6,848 bases of DNA from JBBDIP01 sp964602455. Lineage in GTDB: Bacteria > Bacillota > Sulfobacillia > Fermentithermobacillales > Fermentithermobacillaceae. The translations under genes were made by a program, and so were the position numbers. Shown piece by piece: positions 1 through 5,967 of this stretch. The first letter of the stretch is position 1. Every line of letters begins with the position of its first letter. The notes under the pieces are model-generated. The model did not search any database. It had not been told where the DNA came from and was given only the letters and a program-made list of their open reading frames with translations. The stretch is from contig CAZRRG010000103.1 in assembly GCA_964602455.1 (NCBI GenBank), forward strand, positions 1 through 6,848, read 5' to 3'.

Positions 1-43
1 GAGTTCGCCTATATGATCTGAGAATGTGCCTGTGTTTGCTCAT
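1..43 (-). CDS. Possible start of a further minus-strand gene (partial, runs off the left edge)
   Basis: An ATG at 43 opens a frame that stays open to the window edge, giving 14 codons reading MSKHRHILRSYRRT. It lies 8 nt after the stop codon of the membrane-protein gene, which would make it the fourth gene of the operon. Only a weak purine stretch (GTGAG) precedes the ATG. Fourteen basic residues are too few to name a family, and a frame this short stays open by chance quite often, so this call rests mainly on its position. Confidence 0.25.
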   Translation of the reverse strand, partial: MSKHRHILRSYRRT

Positions 44-51
44 GCTACTCA

Positions 52-759
52 CTAGATAGCATTCCAGAACAACACGAACAGGAGAACCGTTCCCCACGCG
101 TTGCCGGTAAGGCTCTTTACGACCAGCATCCAGTATATGATGAAGAACACCGTTGCGGCTTCGACCAGCGCATCGGGGGTAACGCCGACCATCCCGTGGA
201 TGAGGAGGCAGAAGATTCCGCAAAGAATCGCTCCCCAGTTCAGCCAGACGCTCTTGGACGGGTACAGCTTGTTGATCTTGTCGCTGATCACGGCGTAGTT
301 GAAACCCTCGAAGAAACCCCAGACAACCGCCACAATGCCCATTCCCAACACATTCCTCGGGAAGCCGCTCCCCAGCAGTTCCGCTGTCATATTCACCTGC
401 CGGAAAGGCATGTAGCCGGTCAGTGTTCCTGTAGCCGCGCGATACACGAGGTACGGAACAACGGCCAACGCCGACAGGGCAGCCGCTCTGGGTAGGTTTT
501 TCCCAGTCAAACCGTAGTGTACGAAACTCTCCTTCCTCATGACGGCGACTATGGAGATGCCGAGTCCTGCGACTCCGAACTGGAACCCGGCCATTAGAAG
601 AGTCCGCAACAAGATATCTATTTCAGGGTTCCTGACAACCGACATTATCTGCCTGTTGAGGACCGAATAAAGGAGAAGCGGGGCCAGGGAGGCCACAACT
701 ATCACCGTTAGGTCTGTCTCAACCTGCTTTCGCTCAGCCATCAAGCCGCGATTTGTCAT
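52..759 (-). CDS. CPBP/Abi-like multi-pass membrane protein with degenerate protease motifs
   Basis: Predicted 235-aa integral membrane protein. Hydrophobic segments lie near residues 18-35, 53-74, 92-108, 136-150, 175-190, 200-215 and 222-235. It resembles the CPBP (Abi) family of intramembrane metalloproteases, whose members process membrane-embedded peptides or give bacteriocin immunity. The family's first motif, EExxxR, is here FFEGFNY: Glu151 is kept, while the second Glu and the Arg are missing. The second-motif His is present (CLLIHG, His188) and the third-motif Asn may be Asn233 in LFWNAI. The protein may be a variant or inactive member. The ATG at 759 has GAGGGGG 12 nt upstream. A GTG at 780 overlaps the TGA of the preceding gene (GTGA) and would add 7 residues by translational coupling, so either start is possible. 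It is the last complete gene of the minus-strand run. Family assignment is by motif pattern only. Confidence 0.6.
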   Translation of the reverse strand: MTNRGLMAERKQVETDLTVIVVASLAPLLLYSVLNRQIMSVVRNPEIDILLRTLLMAGFQFGVAGLGISIVAVMRKESFVHYGLTGKNLPRAAALSALAVVPYLVYRAATGTLTGYMPFRQVNMTAELLGSGFPRNVLGMGIVAVVWGFFEGFNYAVISDKINKLYPSKSVWLNWGAILCGIFCLLIHGMVGVTPDALVEAATVFFIIYWMLVVKSLTGNAWGTVLLFVLFWNAI

Positions 760-776
760 GGGTTCGCTTCGCCCCC

Positions 777-1172
777 TCACAGGTCCACCGTCTCACGGTA
801 GCCCCATCCGCGCCGCTCGTCGACGAACTCGATCCGCACCGGGTCCAGCCGCACCATCTCATAGAGGTCCTGGCGGCTCGATGGAGCGGACCCGGGTAGA
901 CCCTGCCACTCCTGGTCCACGCCGGTCGCGAGACTTGCATGGCCCCTGACAAATACCCATGTTAGTACTGGGCCCACCTCGACGAAAGCCAACAGCATAG
1001 CCTCACCGGACTCACCCAGTGTATCGCCTATACCGGCCCAGGTTGGGACCAGACACTCTACGACTCTACCTCTGACCCTGATACGGGCGGGGAGTGAATA
1101 AGTACCTACGTGCAAGACAGCGACACGGACGTTGAGATTCTCAAGCATTCTAGCGCTAAGCATTTCCTTCAT
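777..1172 (-). CDS. Pyridoxamine 5'-phosphate oxidase-like (FMN-binding split-barrel) family protein
   Basis: A 131-aa soluble protein with no signal peptide. Its length and layout fit the small split-barrel flavin-binding family: a beta-rich N-terminal half (VRVAVLHVGTYSLPARIRV), a middle strand (TWVFVRGHASLATG), and a C-terminal stretch in which LYEMVRLDPVRIEFVDE leads into GWGYRETVDL. That closing GWG-x-RET-x-DL pattern is typical of many PNPOx-like proteins. Such proteins bind FMN, F420 or haem, and most have no assigned substrate, so none is proposed. The ATG at 1172 is chosen over the in-frame ATG at 1193 because GAGGTGG (1180-1186) sits 7 nt before it. The gene begins 72 nt after the regulator's stop, and its stop overlaps an alternative start of the membrane gene, so it is likely co-transcribed with both neighbours. 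The N-terminal half is divergent enough that the family call could be wrong. Confidence 0.6.
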   Translation of the reverse strand: MKEMLSARMLENLNVRVAVLHVGTYSLPARIRVRGRVVECLVPTWAGIGDTLGESGEAMLLAFVEVGPVLTWVFVRGHASLATGVDQEWQGLPGSAPSSRQDLYEMVRLDPVRIEFVDERRGWGYRETVDL

Positions 1173-1179
1173 GTGGACG

Positions 1180-1186
1180 CCACCTC
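1180..1186 (-). promoter_or_regulatory. Ribosome binding site deciding the split-barrel gene start
   Basis: GAGGTGG on the minus strand lies 7 nt before the ATG at 1172. The upstream in-frame ATG at 1193 has no comparable site. This favours the 131-residue protein over a 138-residue form. Confidence 0.7.
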
Positions 1187-1224
1187 GGTTCATCTCGATG
1201 GTAGCGGATCCTGGCGGGTGAAGA

Positions 1225-1243
1225 CGTCCCCCGAAGGAGTGAA
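1225..1243 (-). repeat. Copy 1 of a 19-nt motif shared with the hydrolase promoter region
   Basis: Read on the minus strand, this is TTCACTCCTTC, two differing bases, then GGGACG. The same sequence occurs at 4059-4077 on the plus strand with 17 of 19 matches. This copy lies between the regulator stop and the split-barrel gene, starting about 71 nt before that gene's ATG. The other copy starts 93 nt before the hydrolase start, in the same orientation relative to its downstream gene. It may be an operator for the neighbouring LuxR-type regulator; that role is inferred from position. Confidence 0.4.
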
Positions 1244-1244
1244 A

Positions 1245-3953
1245 TTACAGCCCAAGCTCGCGGGCGCGCACGGCAGCCTGGGTCCTCGAGGTAACGTCGA
1301 GTTTTCTGAGGATATGGACGACGTGGCTCTTGACCGTTTCTTCCCCGATGTAGAGTTCCTCGCCGATCTGCCGGTTGGTCCGTCCGGCCGCAATCAGCCT
1401 GAGGACTTCTACCTCGCGCTGGGTCAGAGGTTCTGGCAGCGAGGCCTTGGCGTTGACCTGAACCGGGCCTGGAACGACCGGCCGGCGGAAGAACCCAAGC
1501 ACCCGTCTAGCCGGCGCAACTCCACGCTCGGCCGCAAAGGTAAGAACAGGAAGGATTGCCGGTCCATCCAGGAGAGCATAGCCTGGCGTACCGTCCTGCA
1601 GCCACTCGGCAAGAACCCGGTCCAAGAGATCGAGCGCCGCGCCGCGATCTCCCCTTTCGAACAGGAGCATCGCTTGTAGCAGCCTGGCGCTGCCACCGGC
1701 TCGCGCAACGGGAAGCTTAGCCTCCAACGCAGCGGCGGGACCCAGTGCATCCGAGGCCTCTCCGAACCTCTTTTCGATGAGAGCGATCAGCCCGGCCAAG
1801 TGATCGGCCAGGTACTGGGCCAGCGGACCATTGTCCCTCAGGTCTGCGAGCCGCTGGTGGACGGCGTGTGCGGCCGCAAGATCCCCAAGCAACGCTCGGG
1901 AGCGACCCGCAGCATGCAGGTAGAAGTCCCTCTTGCCAAGTGCGGCGTGCTCAAGGCGCTGTAGAAGGGTATCCGTAGCCCGCAGAGCGGCCTCCCGTTC
2001 ACCCCGGGCCAGGTACAAGGCAGCCAGCATGACCGAAGTGTCGGTACCCATGAAGGGATAACCCCCGAGCTGCTGCCTGAGCGCGTCGGCGGCCTCTGCC
2101 CGCTTGAGGGCTTCGTCGACACGACCTCTCCAAAGCAGTGGCCAAGCACCCAGTTCGTCAGCCCCGAGATGCCACGCGGTGCCGGGTACCGCCCTCTCCG
2201 CAGCCTCGGCGCAGTATTTCTCCGTTACCGCAAGGCAGCCGGGAACCGACGCGAGGGGAGCGCTCATATAGGTCATACCGATGAAGTCGACACGTCGATC
2301 TGTGGTAGTGGCCGGGATCGCCAGGGCCTCGGTGATGTAGTTACGGCACGCATCCCAGTCACACTCGGCCAGGCGGAGCCAGGCCCGTCCCAGCCGGACC
2401 GCCATCTGCCCGATCGGCTCAAGCGGCAGCTGGATGGCCCTGTCGATAAGAGCAGCCGCGCGGGCGCGGTCGTTGTTCTGGTACGACATCGTGATCTGCG
2501 AAGGCAGCGCATCTCCTTCGCCGGAAGCGTCGCCGGCTGCAAGGAAGGTTTGGCGAGCCTGCTCTAGCAGTGTCTCCGCTGCCGCGAAGTCGCCTCTGTG
2601 GATCTCCGCGCGAGCAACTACTATCTTGAGCTTCGGGCTGGCATCCTGTGCCTCGGAGGGCAGCTTGGCATACCAATTGCTGATAGTGTCATACATGCCT
2701 CGAGTAAGAATGGGTACGCTCGATTGCACCATCAGCTTGGCTGCTTCATCCCAGGCGCCCGCAGATAGGTAGTGCGCTATGGCACGTCCGGGGGTGGACT
2801 GGAGCCGTGCAGCCCTGCGATGCAGGTCGGGGATCTCGTCAGGCATCTCTCGCTCCAGTTGGCGGGCCAGTAGCCTTGAAAAGAGAGCGTGATGGCGGTA
2901 AACCGGCTCCCCTTCCTCGGCGGTGGACAGCGAAGCGATGGTCAAGTTCTTCTTATACAGGCTGTCGAGCATGTCGGCAGCATCAGATCGTCCTGTCAGT
3001 GCGGTACAAGCCGAAGGCGTCATTTCGTTAAGGACCGAGGTCTGGAGGAGGAACCACCTTACGTCAGCCGGAAGGTCGCGGAGCACTTCCTCGGCCAGGA
3101 AGTCCAGGGCATAACGCTCGCTGTGGCTCAGGGCCGCCATGAACTCCGTCCGGTCGGACGGTGAACCCATGCGGGCCAGGGGTCCCGCCAATAGGCAGAG
3201 ACCTGCGGGCCACCCCTCAGTACGTTCCTGAAGGGCTGCCACATCTGCATGTGAGAGTTCGATGCCCAAAGACTTGATCAGCAGCTCCCTGGCCTCCACT
3301 TCGCTGAAGCCCAGGTCGGGCCTGCGGAGCTCGAGCACTTGGCGCCGGGCCGCGAGCCTGGCTAGGCGCAGCGGCGGGTCATGCCGGGTGCCAACCGCGA
3401 GGTGCATCTGCGGAGGCAGATGGCTGAGGAGATACTCCAGCACGACGTAGGCCGCAGGCTCGGTAACCAGATGGAGATCATCCAGGACTAGAGTCAGTGG
3501 CTCGTCGTACTTCATCACATCGTTGATGAGTTCGCCGATGGCGCGCTTGAGCACAGCCGAGTCGGATCCGCCACCCATCAGCATGGGTGGGAGCGACCGG
3601 CCACATTCGGGGTGGATGCCCTGCAAAGCCGCCGCAAGCAGGCTCACGAAACGAACGGGATCGTTGTCTTCGGTGTCCAGAGTCACCCAAGCCACGGGCT
3701 GCTCCGGCACGAGGCGAGGCAGGAGCGCCAGCATGGTCGTCTTGCCGTACCCGGCAGGCGCTGACAGAAGGGTAAGCGGCAGGCTGCGGACTGACTCAGC
3801 CACGGCTCTCTCGAGTTTCGGGCGACGAATGACATCGTCGCGGACGACCGGCGGGCGGAGCTTCGTGGCGACCAGCCAAGTTGCGTTACTGATTGTTTCC
3901 GGCGGCAACAGTAGCCCCCCTTGTCGCCACGGTTCATCCGAGTCCTTCCCCAT
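1245..3953 (-). CDS. MalT-like STAND ATPase / LuxR-family transcriptional activator
   Basis: A 902-aa cytoplasmic signal-integrating transcription factor of the MalT class, close to the length of E. coli MalT. The conserved entry ATKLRPPVVRDDVIRRP (residues 29-45) precedes a nucleotide-binding domain with Walker A APAGYGKT (65-72), Walker B LTLVLDDLH (153-161) and the GWPAGL motif (248-253) seen in MalT-like STAND proteins. Residues of about 380-830 are helical and alanine-rich, with TPR-like repeats such as GDFAAAETLLEQA and GRVDEALKRAEAA, expected to bind the inducer. The C-terminus (843-902) is a complete LuxR helix-turn-helix: LTQREVEVLRLIAAGRTNRQIGEEL, then ETVKSHVVHILRKL. In the family, ATP and inducer drive oligomerisation and DNA binding. 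The ATG at 3953 is chosen because GGGAG lies 5 nt upstream; the frame stays open to 4106 but those extra 51 codons fall in the divergent promoter region. The inducer cannot be read from sequence. Confidence 0.93.
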   Translation of the reverse strand: MGKDSDEPWRQGGLLLPPETISNATWLVATKLRPPVVRDDVIRRPKLERAVAESVRSLPLTLLSAPAGYGKTTMLALLPRLVPEQPVAWVTLDTEDNDPVRFVSLLAAALQGIHPECGRSLPPMLMGGGSDSAVLKRAIGELINDVMKYDEPLTLVLDDLHLVTEPAAYVVLEYLLSHLPPQMHLAVGTRHDPPLRLARLAARRQVLELRRPDLGFSEVEARELLIKSLGIELSHADVAALQERTEGWPAGLCLLAGPLARMGSPSDRTEFMAALSHSERYALDFLAEEVLRDLPADVRWFLLQTSVLNEMTPSACTALTGRSDAADMLDSLYKKNLTIASLSTAEEGEPVYRHHALFSRLLARQLEREMPDEIPDLHRRAARLQSTPGRAIAHYLSAGAWDEAAKLMVQSSVPILTRGMYDTISNWYAKLPSEAQDASPKLKIVVARAEIHRGDFAAAETLLEQARQTFLAAGDASGEGDALPSQITMSYQNNDRARAAALIDRAIQLPLEPIGQMAVRLGRAWLRLAECDWDACRNYITEALAIPATTTDRRVDFIGMTYMSAPLASVPGCLAVTEKYCAEAAERAVPGTAWHLGADELGAWPLLWRGRVDEALKRAEAADALRQQLGGYPFMGTDTSVMLAALYLARGEREAALRATDTLLQRLEHAALGKRDFYLHAAGRSRALLGDLAAAHAVHQRLADLRDNGPLAQYLADHLAGLIALIEKRFGEASDALGPAAALEAKLPVARAGGSARLLQAMLLFERGDRGAALDLLDRVLAEWLQDGTPGYALLDGPAILPVLTFAAERGVAPARRVLGFFRRPVVPGPVQVNAKASLPEPLTQREVEVLRLIAAGRTNRQIGEELYIGEETVKSHVVHILRKLDVTSRTQAAVRARELGL

Positions 3954-3958
3954 GTCGA

Positions 3959-3963
3959 CTCCC
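3959..3963 (-). promoter_or_regulatory. Ribosome binding site of the MalT-like regulator
   Basis: GGGAG on the minus strand lies 5 nt before the ATG at 3953. It supports this start over the long upstream extension of the frame to 4106. Confidence 0.6.
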
Positions 3964-4044
3964 GTACTCCTGTGTCTCTTTTCGGGCTTCTCCACCTTAG
4001 CGTGGCATTCCTCCCTCGTAGGAGTGATCCGTCGGGCGCCGCGC

Positions 4045-4065
4045 GAGTGACGGGCAAATTCACTC
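4045..4065. repeat. Inverted repeat GAGTGA / TCACTC, candidate operator
   Basis: Two perfect 6-bp arms, GAGTGA at 4045-4050 and TCACTC at 4060-4065, are separated by CGGGCAAAT. The right arm is part of the 19-nt motif, and a further direct copy, GGAGTGA, lies at 4021-4027. E. coli MalT binds short GGA(T/G)GA-type sites arranged as direct and inverted copies; these elements resemble that arrangement without matching the sequence exactly. Confidence 0.35.
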
Positions 4066-4077
4066 CTTCCAGGGACG
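4059..4077 (+). repeat. Copy 2 of the 19-nt motif shared with the split-barrel gene leader
   Basis: TTCACTCCTTC, two variable bases, then GGGACG. It lies 93 nt before the hydrolase GTG and matches the copy at 1225-1243 (minus strand) at 17 of 19 positions. It overlaps the right arm of the GAGTGA inverted repeat. Confidence 0.4.
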
Positions 4078-4117
4078 CACCCCCGTCTTGACCCGTGATA
4101 GTACATGCACGGAAATC

Positions 4118-4134
4118 CAGCGCATTTCGCGCTG
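4118..4134 (+). other. Small hairpin in the hydrolase leader
   Basis: CAGCGC, loop ATTTC, GCGCTG: a perfect 6-bp inverted repeat ending 4 nt before the AGGAGGT ribosome binding site at 4139-4145. It could form in the mRNA leader or serve as a protein site. At this size it could also be chance. Confidence 0.3.
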
Positions 4135-4138
4135 CAAC

Positions 4139-4145
4139 AGGAGGT
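4139..4145 (+). promoter_or_regulatory. Strong ribosome binding site deciding a GTG start
   Basis: AGGAGGT lies 6 nt before the GTG at 4152. It fixes the hydrolase start there rather than at the upstream in-frame ATG (4095), which has no such site. Confidence 0.8.
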
Positions 4146-4151
4146 AATACC

Positions 4152-5225
4152 GTGACCATCGGACTAGAGAGAAGACGGCGGTCGCTTCGATCGACGTTCG
4201 ATACAGTTGTTGGAGTGCTCTTGCTGGTTTCGGCCGGCCTGTTCACTCTAGTCAGGCTAGCCCATGACAGCAGCTTCAGGCGACTTGAGACCCCCATGAC
4301 CTCCGCATACTTGAGGTACGAAGATGTGGCTGAACGCAGCCCTAGGGTCGTCAGGTTCAGATCCGGCAAGAACACCTTGACCGGGTACATGTTCGGCGAA
4401 CAGAACGACAAGGGACTTGTCGTCATCTCCCACGGGCTTGGGTTCGGCGCCGAAGACTACCTTGCAGAGGCACTCTACTTCGTGGACAAAGGCTGGCGGG
4501 TGTTCGCCTTTGATTACACCGGGACCTACGCCAGCGAAGGCGATAGCCGGATCGGATTGCCTCAGGCCGTCCTCGATCTGGACGCAGCTCTCACCTACCT
4601 AGAGGGAGAGCCCGGCTTGAGGGGCTTACCGGTCATGCTCTTCGGCCACAGTTGGGGCGCATATGCTTGCACTGCCGTGCTCAACTACGGCCACGACGTC
4701 AAGGCAGTCGTAAGCGTGTCGGGGTTCAACTCTCCGATGGAGATGTTCAACGAGGAGATGAAGCGCCTGGTGGGGCCGCTGGCGTTCGCCACCTATCCCT
4801 TCGGTTGGGCGTATCAGGCAATGCTATTCGGGAGTGCGGCCGGTCTCACCGCCGTGGATGGGATCAACAAGAGTGACGCCGCTGTGATGATCGTACATGG
4901 CGTGGCGGATGAATCTGTGTCATACGATGGCGCGAGCATAATCGCCCAAAGGGATGAGATCACAAACCCGAACGTGGTCTACAGGACATGCGACGCAGAG
5001 GGCCGCAACAGCCATCATAACCTGCTGAAATCTGAAGTGGCTGTAGCATACGCCTCCCAGGCTAGCACAGTATACACCGATCTTCTCAACCAGTATGGCG
5101 GGGCGGTACGAGACGAAGCCGAGGCGCTGCTCTACGAGAGCCTAGATAGGTTTTGGACGAGCGGACTGGACGAGGAACTGTTTGAGGAAATCGGTGCGTT
5201 CTTTGATGCCAGCATAGGGCAGTGA
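4152..5225 (+). CDS. Membrane-anchored alpha/beta hydrolase (S33-like)
   Basis: A 357-aa protein with a basic N-terminus (ERRRRSLRS) followed by one hydrophobic segment at about 17-35, then a hydrolase domain. The arrangement fits an N-terminal anchor with the catalytic domain probably outside the membrane, and no cleavage site is obvious. The alpha/beta hydrolase fold is shown by the oxyanion motif SHGLGFG (His94-Gly95), the nucleophile elbow GHSWG with Ser167, an acid at Asp253 in HGVADESV and a His at 288 or 289 in NSHHNLL, so the triad looks intact. Family members hydrolyse esters, lipids or peptides; the substrate here is unknown. Residues 300-357 form a helical, acidic C-terminal extension. 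The start is the GTG at 4152 with AGGAGGT 6 nt upstream. It is divergent from the MalT-like regulator, a usual position for a regulated target gene. Confidence 0.88.
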   Translation: MTIGLERRRRSLRSTFDTVVGVLLLVSAGLFTLVRLAHDSSFRRLETPMTSAYLRYEDVAERSPRVVRFRSGKNTLTGYMFGEQNDKGLVVISHGLGFGAEDYLAEALYFVDKGWRVFAFDYTGTYASEGDSRIGLPQAVLDLDAALTYLEGEPGLRGLPVMLFGHSWGAYACTAVLNYGHDVKAVVSVSGFNSPMEMFNEEMKRLVGPLAFATYPFGWAYQAMLFGSAAGLTAVDGINKSDAAVMIVHGVADESVSYDGASIIAQRDEITNPNVVYRTCDAEGRNSHHNLLKSEVAVAYASQASTVYTDLLNQYGGAVRDEAEALLYESLDRFWTSGLDEELFEEIGAFFDASIGQ

Positions 5226-5287
5226 AACACAGCGACGACTGCCAGTCCGACCACGCTGTCAGCCGCGGTAGTCGAAAGAAGGTGAAC

Positions 5288-5317
5288 AGCCGGCCCCCAG
5301 CTTCCAGGGGGTCGGCT
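5288..5317. terminator. Hairpin terminator between convergent genes
   Basis: AGCCGGCCCCC pairs with GGGGGTCGGCT around the 8-nt loop AGCTTCCA, giving an 11-bp GC-rich stem with a single G-T wobble on the plus strand. It begins 62 nt after the hydrolase stop and lies just beyond the stop of the converging minus-strand gene. The minus-strand side is followed by GTTCACCTTCTTTC and the plus-strand side by ACCTCTATTGTTC. Neither is an ideal T tract, but both are pyrimidine-rich, so it likely acts in both directions. Confidence 0.65.
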
Positions 5318-5321
5318 ACCT

Positions 5322-5738
5322 CTATTGTTCCGAATCTTCACTCCGCCGGGATTTCGCTGATGCGATTACACTACGACCACGGGAACTCTTGTCATCCGTA
5401 CCCGTCACGCTGAACTGATAGTGGCACTTCGGGCACGTGACAGGTATCTCCCTGCAGCCGATCTCGTTGATTCGGTTGTAGAACTCCTGCAAGTAGGCAA
5501 AATCAGCTGAAAACAGTCCTTCTATCACGTTAGGTGCCACAGGCTGCAGAGGTCCTAGCCTGACAATTACACGTGACAGGATCAGGATGACAAGATAAGC
5601 CGGATTGGCCTGAACCCGCGGGTCCCTCTGCGATAATACCTCATCCGCAGCTGTTGCCAAACGCATGACACCGTTCCTATGCAGGTTTCCATTCTCGTCG
5701 ACATATCCTTTGGGAAGAGTAAATTCGAATTCGGTCAT
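5322..5738 (-). CDS. Phage/contractile-injection tail assembly-like protein (orphan)
   Basis: A 138-aa soluble protein. Its core, FTLPKGYVDENGNLHRNG (residues 6-23), MRLATAADEVL (25-35), AYLVILILSRVIVRLG (47-62) and ADFAYLQEFYNRINE (78-92), resembles small proteins annotated as phage tail assembly proteins in tail and contractile-injection clusters. I recognise this from the pattern, not from a search. A CPKC pair (Cys102, Cys105) with Cys95 nearby suggests a metal-binding knuckle. No other tail gene is in the window. The ATG at 5738 begins the recognisable domain but has no clear ribosome binding site. A GTG at 5747 lies downstream of AAGGTGGG, and the frame stays open to 5936 with unconvincing protein. 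The last 22 or so residues (SSRGRSVIASAKSRRSEDSEQ) follow the conserved core and are largely encoded by a DNA repeat also found before the antitoxin gene, so the natural C-terminus may have been replaced. Confidence 0.6.
   Translation of the reverse strand: MTEFEFTLPKGYVDENGNLHRNGVMRLATAADEVLSQRDPRVQANPAYLVILILSRVIVRLGPLQPVAPNVIEGLFSADFAYLQEFYNRINEIGCREIPVTCPKCHYQFSVTGTDDKSSRGRSVIASAKSRRSEDSEQ
5338..5383 (-). repeat. Copy A of a ~46-bp imperfect direct repeat (antitoxin-promoter-like)
   Basis: It shares TCACTCC (5338-5344) and CTGATGCGATTACA (5357-5370) with copy B at 6588-6632, at the same 19-nt offset. Further matches include CCACGG after a one-base gap. Copy B is the promoter, leader and ribosome binding site of the antitoxin gene. 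In copy A the start-codon position is lost and the sequence is read as the 3' end of the tail-assembly-like gene. It is therefore probably a decayed second antitoxin control region. Confidence 0.6.
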
Positions 5739-5942
5739 AAGAGACACTTTCGTGACACCCACCTTTCTCACCGAGTCACTTAGATCTCGAAGAGCGATCT
5801 CCTGCCGACAAGCAGAGAAAGGCCCCGCGCCAGCAGCGCCAGTTTGTATAGGCGGATGAACGTGGGAACCGCTGAAACAGTTCTTCTGTAGGGTGACGAC
5901 AGCGCCAATTGGCCTGACGACGGTATGTTCGAACAAGGGTAC
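5739..5942 (-). other. Spacer between toxin gene and tail-assembly-like gene
   Basis: About 200 bp with no convincing gene. The minus-strand frame is open here (about 66 codons joined to the gene at 5738), but the translation lacks recognisable features. Two 10-bp palindromes are present: GCCAATTGGC at 5904-5913 and TGTTCGAACA at 5926-5935. The second overlaps a larger inverted repeat that reaches into the toxin gene. Any separate promoter for the downstream gene would lie here, but I do not see a clear one. Confidence 0.4.
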
Positions 5943-5967
5943 TCATAGAACACCGAAGCCTTGTTCG
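5930..5967 (-). repeat. 9-bp inverted repeat spanning the toxin stop codon
   Basis: CGAACAAGG at 5930-5938 and CCTTGTTCG at 5959-5967 are perfect inverted arms around 20 nt that contain the toxin stop codon (5943-5945). No T tract follows on the minus strand, so it is not a standard intrinsic terminator. It could stabilise the 3' end of the toxin mRNA or separate its expression from the next gene. Confidence 0.45.

Larger units (their letters stand above)
3954..4151. promoter_or_regulatory. Divergent intergenic region between regulator and hydrolase
   Basis: This 198-bp spacer must hold the promoters of both flanking genes. It contains GGAGTGA at 4021-4027, an inverted pair GAGTGA/TCACTC at 4045-4065, the 19-nt motif at 4059-4077 and a small hairpin just before the hydrolase ribosome binding site. 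A TTGACC at 4088-4093 resembles a -35 box for the plus strand, but no good -10 box follows at 16-18 nt. I see no convincing sigma-70 promoter for the regulator. Weak core promoters would suit activator-dependent transcription. Confidence 0.55.

Noticed and set aside
1110..1679. 189-codon plus-strand open frame
   Set aside because: It lies antisense to the conserved LuxR domain and the split-barrel gene and has no recognisable domain; it is a shadow of GC-rich coding DNA.
3954..4106. N-terminal extension of the regulator frame up to 4106
   Set aside because: It would overlap the divergent promoter region and has no ribosome binding site at its start, while the ATG at 3953 has GGGAG 5 nt upstream and gives a MalT-like length. 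A GTG within the extension follows GGGAGGA but at too long a spacing.
4088..4116. TTGACC as a -35 box for the hydrolase
   Set aside because: No acceptable -10 hexamer follows at 16-18 nt; it is mentioned only as a weak possibility in the intergenic entry.
391..4410. The peptide TLTGYM occurs in both the membrane protein and the hydrolase
   Set aside because: The two proteins are otherwise unrelated and the surrounding DNA does not match, so this is coincidence.
5222..5413. Short plus-strand open frame after the hydrolase stop
   Set aside because: It crosses the terminator hairpin and runs antisense to the tail-like gene, with no ribosome binding site or recognisable product.
5739..5936. N-terminal extension of the tail-assembly-like frame to 5936
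   Set aside because: The 66 extra residues show no domain-like pattern, and the recognisable family sequence begins at the ATG at 5738.
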